A stretch of 64,000 nt of DNA from Rhinopithecus roxellana (lineage: Eukaryota > Chordata > Mammalia > Primates > Cercopithecidae), in the NCBI RefSeq assembly GCF_007565055.1, contig NC_044570.1, forward strand, positions 11,543,023 to 11,607,022. Reading direction: 5' to 3'. Shown here one piece after another: positions 56,713 to 64,000 of the stretch. The stretch's first letter is position 1. Each line of letters opens with the position of its first letter. Position numbers and translations under genes: made by a program. Below the pieces are notes generated by a model, which saw nothing but the letters and a program-made list of their open reading frames with translations, was not told the origin of the DNA and searched no databases.

Positions 56713-57597
56713 GATCTATTGCCTGCTGGCTTTGTAAATTTCATTCAGTTTGGTCCAATGGCAGAAGGAAAGCGCCAGAGGCTGCCCGACCTCTCTCCCC
56801 TAGCTCTTTCTTTCTTGCAGAGATATTTTTCTCTCATCTCTATCTCTTAGCACAGAGCTCTTATTCAGCCACTAGCTCGGCCCTTCCTGCTTCAACTGTA
56901 ATCCTTGTTCTGCCCCGGGACACACAACTGACAGCAGAAACAATGAATTTCCTCCAACCAGGCAATGTTGGTGGCTCTTGCATTCCTCTGGATGGGCGAA
57001 TCTAGTTGGGGGGTTCCAGAAGGGGAAGGCGCCTGGGCTTTCAATGCATCGTCCTGAATCATACCTCGTTTCGGGTTCCCTAGAAAAATCTGGATGTGTA
57101 AAAAGAACTCTTAACGACAATGCAGGTCTTCCACTGCTAAGGTAGGTAAAGTATTAAGACGTGTCTCTCGCATATTATTATTCTTATTTTTAAAAGTCGT
57201 TTAAACAATTTGACTTGCAGTGGCTCTCCAGCAAAGGAAGGAAAGCTTCACTGGGGATATTTGAGCTTCACTTCATCTCATATTTGTTTTTTTTCCTTTT
57301 ATGATGATGAGTATTATTGGAAAATTTGGACAAGACTCTCTCCCATCTGTCTAGCTCCATTTCTTAGGTGTGGATGGGAATGTGGACATCCATGTGCGGC
57401 TTCTACATGAAATCTCTCCACAGGAACATTTGGATTTATTTTCTCTTAAAAATAAAAATCCAGACCACCATTGTTTGGAAGCATTTTGCTGCAATTACCA
57501 ATTTGAACGGCTCTGGGGCCGTGTGAGATGTGTATAAAAAGTAGTGCGGCCTTCATACAAATTAACAGAAGATTGTGGCGGGGAAAGGAGGGGAAAA

Positions 57598-57599
<2 letters not shown>
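56713..57599. other. Unrecognised DNA upstream of the CpG-rich block
   Basis: A CCAAT box (near 56754), a TATAAAAA motif (57532-57539) and a splice-donor-like 'aaggtaggtaaag' (57138) occur. The motifs are isolated and do not define a gene. A 107-codon open frame (56682-57005) has no recognisable similarity. Confidence 0.4.

Positions 57600-57629
<30 letters not shown>
57600..57629. repeat. (CA)n microsatellite
   Basis: About 14 CA units. Confidence 0.96.
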
Positions 57630-57634
<5 letters not shown>

Positions 57635-57949
57635 TTGAGAAAAGGAGTAAAGCGCCAGGACTGGAGATGGTGAAAGCAGGAGGATTTCTGCAAACTGTGA
57701 GCGTGTAAGGCTTTTATTCTCTTTTCTCTCCACCCCAAAGCCCAGTCTTTAAGGAAACTATAACCGCCTGGGGTGCTTAATATGGGAGGCTGGGGTTGCG
57801 GGATGGGGTTTGGTGCCATTAGCCAGAGAGAAAAAGGGAAAAAAACCTTGGTTGGGATTGCATTAAGATTTTTTCCCCCCTCCTTCATCTCCTGGCCTAG
57901 AATAACATAAGGCTTGGGGGATGCAAGAAATAATCCAAGTGATTAGACT

Positions 57950-59830
57950 GGGCTTGGCTTTGTTGGGCTGGGGAACGACTGGGGCGCGCTGGAAACCCGG
58001 CGTGAAGATGAAATGACTGCAGCTCCGCGCTGCTCCTCCAAACCCGGAAGCGGGCTCCAAGCATCCCTTTCCCGTGTGTGTGTTAGGAAGGGGGTGGGAG
58101 GGGGGAGGTAAGCCGCAGAAATGGGGTAGAGCTAGTGGTTTTTCTTCTTCAGAAGACTTTGACTGTGGCCTGGACCTTTTGATAGGGGTGCAGGGCGGTT
58201 TGCAGTTGCCACCCTGTGCACCATCTCTGAATTTCCCGCTGTTTCGGAGGAGCAGAAAAGTCGGAAGCCGAGAGGAGAGGCTCTCAGAGCCCTGATCTGG
58301 TTATCAGGGAATCCGGAGCCCTGGTCGGTGCTCATCTAGAACACCCTTTCTCCGGGTGGGGGTTGGGAGGAGTGTTAAGCCTGCCGGGCGCTGGGTCTGC
58401 CATCCCTAAGGCAGGGATGGGGGAGGGGTCTGAGGAATCTGTTCCAATAGGCGCACCACCCCCATAGCCCTAGAAATGGCAGCCACCACCCGCTCCTTCC
58501 ACCCATCACATCCTATCTCAAGATTCTCTGCTGTCCCAGGCAGATTTCATCTGGTCTCTTCTCCAGCCCCTACCCACCTCCCAATTCCCGCGCAGCTCGG
58601 CTGCGTTCTCTCCTTCTCCCCTGGGCGGAACTGATGGCGAAGATCCGCCAACCACGCAGTCGGAGGCACGAGAGACTGCGGCGGGTGAGCTAAGGGCGGC
58701 TAGACAAAGCAGGGAGAGAGTGAAGTTCAGCCCAGTCCCCTTCCCACTGCCGCGGCTGGGGCAAGCCAACCCGCGCCTGTAACGTCTTGGCTTGACTTGC
58801 TGATGTGCGGGCCGGGATGGCGTGGGGAGAGGGAGGTAGGTGCCACTGGGCTGCAGATGATTCGTGGGTTGGGGGCTTGCTGTGGGAGGAGAGGCTCAGG
58901 TCCAGGCCGGCGCCCTCCTCTCTTCGGTGACTCTCTCCGCCTATGGTTTTCCAGGAGGCGGGTCTACCCTGGGACACTCATCCTTCAGTCGGTCTCCTGG
59001 ACGCTCCCTTCCTCCTCCTGCCCCCCAGCCTGACCTGGCTCTTTCGCCCTTCGGATAACCGGTAGGCTGGGGTCCCTCGGCTGGGGTCTTCTGGGCGGAG
59101 CCGGGAGCTTTGAGCCCCGGGTATCTGGGCCCTGTGACCCGCGCAAATCTGGGTCCGGGCGTCCATTCTGGAGCCCAGTCGCCGCCAGACACAGCGCCCT
59201 TTCTCCCCGGAGCAGCGGGGGCGGCAGCGGGGGGTGGGGGATCATGCCAACCCTTGCTCGCCTTGAGGCCTGACCAGGCCACCCTGGGAACTGATGTCTC
59301 ACTCAGAAAACGAGGTGCGCCCGGAGAATGTCCTCCGCATCATACTCCTCCCCTTCCTCAGAAGGCTTTCTCTTTTCTTTCCTTTTCTTTCTTTCCCTCC
59401 CTACTGCCTTCTTCCTCCCTCCCTCCCCCCTCCCCTTTCCCCCTCCTCTCTCTCTCCCTTTCTCTCTCTCTCGTTTTCCTTTTTTTTGCACCCAGGATTT
59501 CCTTTAATCTGGCTTCTTCCACACCTCTACCGCAGGTGTGGGCCTCTTTTCATGTATGCGCGGCTACTGTCTTGGGATGGAGGGGAAGCCGGTGTAGGAG
59601 GCAGCGTGAAAGTGTGCTAGGAGGTGGCGGCGGGGTTTTGGCCCGGGCGATGCGCCGGGGCTTGCAGCCCGCTTGGGCGCTGGGACCCCGAGTCACGAAT
59701 TCAGCCCAGGGCTTGGGCGAGTCTACCTGGAGCCAGGACGGAGGACCCCGATCCACCATTTGGACCCAACTTAAGAAATTTGGGGTGGGGATTGGGTAGG
59801 GGTTTTGAAACTAAACGGGCGATGTCCTTG
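57950..59830. promoter_or_regulatory. CpG-rich, GC-rich block, candidate promoter or CpG island
   Basis: CpGs rise sharply here (I counted roughly 90 by eye across 1.9 kb), densest at 58560-59330 and 59520-59720, while the neighbours have very few. GC-box-like 'gggcgg' occurs at several places, and donor-like 'gaggtaagc' near 58106. No interspersed repeat is visible inside. The long open frames, including one at 59110-59799 that starts with TTG, come from base composition. A gene start may lie here, but I recognise no exon and cannot say which strand. Confidence 0.6.
59340..59482. repeat. Polypyrimidine tract inside the CpG-rich block
   Basis: About 140 bases of CT/CCCT/CTTT with few purines ('ccctccctcccccctcccc', then CTCTCTCT). 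Possible triplex-forming sequence. Confidence 0.92.
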
Positions 59831-59849
59831 AGAGCTGAATCCACAGGGT

Positions 59850-59957
59850 GGTAGTATGGCTTATTTTTTATTTTTATTTTTTAATTATTTTTTATTTTAT
59901 TTATTTTATTTTCTATTGTTCATTTTCTTTTTGTGGGGAGTGGGAGAGTTCTTTTTC

Positions 59958-59994
<37 letters not shown>

Positions 59995-60000
59995 TTTGTC
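59850..60000. repeat. T-rich tract with TTTTA and TTTTC units
   Basis: TTTAT-type sequence (59862-59915) and then about six CTTTT units followed by a T-run (59950-59997). Confidence 0.93.
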
Positions 60001-60147
60001 TGTGTACTCCAATCTTGTGCTTTTTGAAGGCATCCGTTGCCCGTAGGGTTTACATACGCTTTACATTATGTTTTCTTAAAAGGGGGGTGGTGTGAGTGAG
60101 CTTCCATTTCAGAATCAGTCGTTCCTGTGATGTGAGGGAGGCAAAAG

Positions 60148-60172
60148 CAAAAAAAAAAAAAAAAAAAAAAAA
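60148..60172. repeat. Poly(A) tract followed by AAG units
   Basis: About 24 As and then 'gaagaagaaac'. No retrotransposed body could be recognised upstream. Confidence 0.9.
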
Positions 60173-62569
60173 GAAGAAGAAACAAAATAAGAAGTTTAGG
60201 GAGACTTCGTTATTCCGACGAAGCGGAATTGCCAGTTTGTGTGGTCGTTCTGCGAGGACAACATAGAAGTACTTGTTTCAGATATCCTGGGTAGCTTTTT
60301 CCTTCTCCAACTAGAAATTAAATGGTCAGGGTGCAAACACCTACCTGACTTTCATGAAAACAAGGAGGCAGAAACTCCAAGAGACCTGCTTGGTTTCAAT
60401 GAACGCACTGAGCCTTTTTCTAGAGGATGACAGAGCTGGGAGAAATCAGATCGCAAAGAAGTCTGCAGTTTTGTGAGGGAAGATTTGGAGAGTGGACAAT
60501 TATTTCATACCTTTAGTTGGCAGTGGAGAAGATGTTAGCAGTAATCCATTAAATCCTCAGCATAAATTTTCCTGTGGAAATAAGCAAAATGTTAGGGGTT
60601 GGGGGGATGGCTGCGGATGGCTACATAGGAATTTCTTGGAGTCCACTGTAAGGATGTGTTTTCTCAGATTATAAATTCAGTGTTTTATTACTTAATGCAA
60701 TGAATGCATTCTACAGATACATGCATTCCATATTTCTGTGTGTGCGTGTGTGTGTATACATATAATATATATATATACACACATATATGTAGCCTTTTTA
60801 AAGACTATCTTTGACATGTAAAAACATAATCAAGGCTATTGTAGGAAGTGGAAAATTACCTAATCAGTTTTAAATCAGTGGATTAAAATGGAAGGCTTGA
60901 TTTTGTGTGTGTGTGTGACACTAGAATGATAATTGCATTTTCATAATAATGCCTGTGCTTGGATACCATTTTAAAGGTGCTTTGATGTTTTCTTCTCCGG
61001 TGAAAGAATTTTTCTTTTCTTTGTGTTCTATTTAAATAAACTAATGCCTCATATACAGTAGGCCCTAAAACCAGCTGATTTTTACCCAAACTTAAGAATA
61101 TAACAGATACCTGATAAGGGACTGGTAGCTGCATAAGGTAGATAATGAAGTTATCTTGATGCTGTAAATTTGCAAGGCGACTTGAAGGAATTTGAAAATA
61201 ATTCTTCTCAAATTACTGGAATGTAGACTAATGGTAAGCATATAGATTTTTTTTTTAATCTGTGAATTTGGCTTTTTCATTTTGGTGTGTGTAGTAATTT
61301 GTAGAAAGCTTATAGTCTCTCCATAAAGATGGGAGTTTTGACACAGTCACACCAAAGAATCGTTTTCACAAGTGCAGGGGTCTCTTTAAAATCTCGATGG
61401 AATATTGTGCTTTTATTTCTGCACAACAAAAAAGGTTCTCACAAAAGTAAACCTTCAAGTGCATGACAGAATGGCCTTTGTTTTACATTCTTTCGTTTTA
61501 ATTGGTACTCCACATTTCAAACTTTTCATAAAACTTTGAATATTGCCAATAATTCAACTTGTTGAGCGAATATTGCATTCAAATGAAGTAGCAATATAAA
61601 AATATTTTAAGTCCTTTAGTGTCCTCCTTCTGAAGAAAGGCTTATGTGGTGAAAATATACATAAATTCCAAATATGGTGAGAGCCAGTCTTAGGATGTGA
61701 ATGCCAAGTTTAAGAGACACAATTTTAGTTTATAAACCAGAATGTATTCTTTCTGTACTGCTTTCTGACTTTTAATAATAAGCATTGTATTCTCAAAGGG
61801 GAAAAATATGTTCAGTTTTGCTCAAATCCATTGCTTTTTTTTTTTTTTTTTTTTTCTGAGTACTGTACTTTTTAAGAGGAGACTTCACCTCCTACTTAAT
61901 TATGTGAATGGATATTCAGACAGACTGTGCCTCTATTTTTTAAACCCCTGAGTTACCACTTTTAAATCAAAGTTACAACTTTGGCCCAGTCATTTAGAGA
62001 AAGTGAGAATGGAAATTGAAGCCCAGGCCATTGAGGCAATTAGGTCGTCCGCTGTTGCCCTCTACTACCATTCAGTTAACAAATATTTTCCAGTTTCCTC
62101 ATTTTTCTCTAAACAACCTACGTCTGGACTTTGAAAGTCTCCACTGTTCTTTGTTAAGTGAATGGCAGTGTAGGAAGACCTTCCTCATTTTTCTTGGGGC
62201 AGAGTAGTACACATGAATGAGCAAAAAAGAAGGTGATACCTCCTAGCAGTTTGTCATTGTGACATTTATAGGCTTTGAAAAAGTGTATAGATGAAAAGGC
62301 TTTCTCTCTGCAGGTGGTTACATTAAACAAAAAATAAGTAAATAAAGAGCTCATAAAATCCTAACAGGAATGGAAGGTTTGTGGTGAAAAACAGTCCATC
62401 TACCTTGGGCTGAGATTTCAAACTTTAGACATTTCATGTTGAGTTCACATGTCCCAGATGTATGCAGAACCCCTCCATATACCACGTCTTCCTAAGGGCA
62501 GTACTTTCCAAGTACCCAGAAATGGTACCCAAAGGAGAGCAGGCCTAACCCCAACAACATTTTTAAAAT
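60173..62569. other. No gene or repeat recognised
   Basis: About 2.4 kb of apparently unique, AT-leaning DNA. It contains a TG/TA microsatellite at 60738-60792, a short GT tract near 60905-60917 and a T-run at 61836-61855. No open frame is convincing. Confidence 0.5.
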
Positions 62570-62687
62570 GCTCTCTATATAGAGAGAGTTATATATATAT
62601 ATAATATATATTGTGTATATATATATAACTATGGAGTAAGATCTGTATCTTACTATATGTAATATACATAGTAATATATACTATAGT
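62570..62687. repeat. (TA)n-rich tract
   Basis: AGAGAG, then TATATA repeats and 'agtaatatatactatagtaag' echoes. It abuts the truncated LTR on its right. Confidence 0.88.
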
Positions 62688-63014
62688 AAGGTCTGTATTT
62701 GTAAAGGAAAGAAGCTTAAATGACTTGCAGTTCAGCATGGCTGGAGAAGCCTCAATAAACAATTATGAAGGAAGAGGGAGCAAACACATCCTTCACAGGA
62801 TGGCAGAAAGGAGATGAATGAGAACCCAGTGAAGGGGAGAGCCCCCTATAAAACCATCAGATCTTGTGAGAACTTACTATCATGAGAATAGCATGGTGGG
62901 AACTGGCCCTATGATTCAATTATCTCCCACTGGGTCCCTCCCATGACAAGTGGGGATTATGGGAGCTGCAATTCAAGATGAGGTTTGGGTGGGGGACACA
63001 GTCAAATCATATCA
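62688..63014 (-). mobile_element. THE1/MST-type MaLR LTR
   Basis: On the minus strand it starts TGATATGATTTGACTG at 63014. It contains 'catcagatcttgtgagaact' and 'tgggagctgcaattcaagat'. Its far end near 62688 is lost in the TA tract. Confidence 0.85.
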
Positions 63015-63889
63015 TGAGGTTTTATTTATTTAAGACAGGAAAAGAGTAATCCTCCATAATGTAGAAACAAGATTTAATACAATGAACATTTATAGTCTCA
63101 TTAGTTGAAGAATACATTTCAAAGAGAGAAATGTTCACTTCATTATAGTGCTAATGAAGTGATCTAGGCTTTCACTGCTCTCTGGAAATATGGAGAAGTG
63201 ACCCAGGATTTTGTTTGGGTTGTTTTATTTAAAATGTGTATTATATAAAGAAATCATGGTTTGTCAAAGTATCAGAGTGCTATTTTTGGCTTGCAGTGGG
63301 ACTTTCTTAGTTCCACCTGTTAATATCGCTGATCATTTTGGTTTTAAGAGTCCAATACTTGATTGGATGACTGAGGTTACTAAAAGTGTTATTTGCATTG
63401 ATAAAAGGGCTATGGTGAATTGCGGTTTGTTTCTGCAAAGTGTGGAAAAGGCCTCCTTGGTTCTGTGATGATGGCTGTGGTGAAGTTGCATGTGGTGCCA
63501 CTTTCCATGTTTAGTATTTCAACACCACCAGTATGTGGCTCTGCAGTATGATACGGGCAAGTCCAAGAACTCAGTGAGGCATGTCATATGACTCCAATGG
63601 TCAGTTAGAGCTGTTCAACATGGAGCTGTGGTCTCAAAAGCATGGGAGATGGGGGTAGAAGAACTCATTGCAGCTGAGTGCCTTTAACTTGTTCCAACCC
63701 TCACTACTCTCTGTGACTATAACTCTGTGAATGGGTTAGGTGAGGAAACTCAAAAAAGTAAATGCATGTTTTCACAACCAAATTATGTCATTGTTAACTG
63801 TTCTCCTAAGTGAGACAACATTCCCTCATGCCCTGAAGCTACATGGTAAGAATGGCAGTGTGTATGAGTGGGTGTATACACATACATGT
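63015..63889. other. No gene or repeat recognised
   Basis: Apparently unique DNA. An 85-codon open frame (63211-63468) has no recognisable similarity. Confidence 0.45.
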
Positions 63890-63936
63890 GTGCAAATATA
63901 TATATATACACACATATATATGTACTTACATATCTA

Positions 63937-64000
<64 letters not shown>
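63890..64000. repeat. TA tract and (TATC)n microsatellite at the window edge
   Basis: TATATACACA sequence, then TGTC units and at least 15 CTAT units. The array continues beyond the window. Confidence 0.96.

Noticed and set aside
57525..57560. TATAAAAA motif as a gene promoter
   Set aside because: An isolated TATA-like string in AT-leaning DNA outside the CpG-rich block. No downstream exon could be recognised.
59110..59799. 229-codon open frame in the CpG-rich block
   Set aside because: It starts with TTG, not ATG, runs through the polypyrimidine tract (giving Ser/Leu/Pro/Phe runs) and matches no family I know. GC-rich DNA produces such frames by chance.
1..64000. CRISPR array, operons, tRNA or rRNA genes
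   Set aside because: No such structures are visible. The tandem repeats are microsatellites and the window is primate nuclear DNA.

Overview
This window is primate nuclear DNA with no recognisable cellular protein-coding gene. It is packed with L1, Alu, MaLR and HERV LTRs, old DNA transposons and microsatellites. An Alu at about 36718-36988 carries bases typical of Old World monkey AluYR-type elements: GAGATCCAGCCACTGC in the right arm and ACTAGCCGGGCGAGG after the middle A-rich region. A full-length L1 at 28016-34199 keeps a complete 1275-codon ORF2 but differs from the human-active L1 at several N-terminal residues. Together these suggest a cercopithecid monkey (macaque, baboon or similar) rather than an ape. 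This is an inference from repeat subfamilies only.

Layout. 1-472: Alu fragment and AT-rich DNA. 472-6454: full-length but decayed minus-strand L1. 6455-14050: AT-rich DNA, a triple-nested block (MLT1 LTR holding MER2 holding MER1), L1 fragments including a 5'-inverted copy, a solo LTR7, a deleted L1 and an Alu with a pentanucleotide tail. 14050-28000: mostly unrecognised DNA with scattered Alus, a large GGAA microsatellite and a MaLR-type LTR. 28004-34212: the young L1 with a 13-bp target-site duplication. Its ORF2 is intact and its ORF1 has one internal stop codon. 34213-48130: Alu-dense DNA with a solo LTR12, MER5A copies, MaLR LTRs and a MADE1 miniature element inside an Alu. 48131-54802: AT-rich simple sequence, a 5'-truncated L1 with an unusual double poly(A) tail, and L2 relics. 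54803-56712: a nearly perfect 168-bp inverted repeat whose arms lie 1.57 kb apart. 57950-59830: a CpG-rich, GC-rich block that looks like a promoter or CpG island, although I recognise no exon. 59850-64000: low-complexity tracts, one MaLR LTR, unrecognised DNA and a TATC microsatellite that runs off the window edge.

How it works together: the only proteins that can be read are retrotransposon proteins. The L1 ORF2 product (endonuclease plus reverse transcriptase) belongs to the machinery that made the Alu and L1 copies seen here. The most unexplained structure is the inverted repeat at 54804-56712. Its left arm sits in the tail of an ancient L2 and looks like a recent copy of the right arm, which lies upstream of the CpG-rich block.
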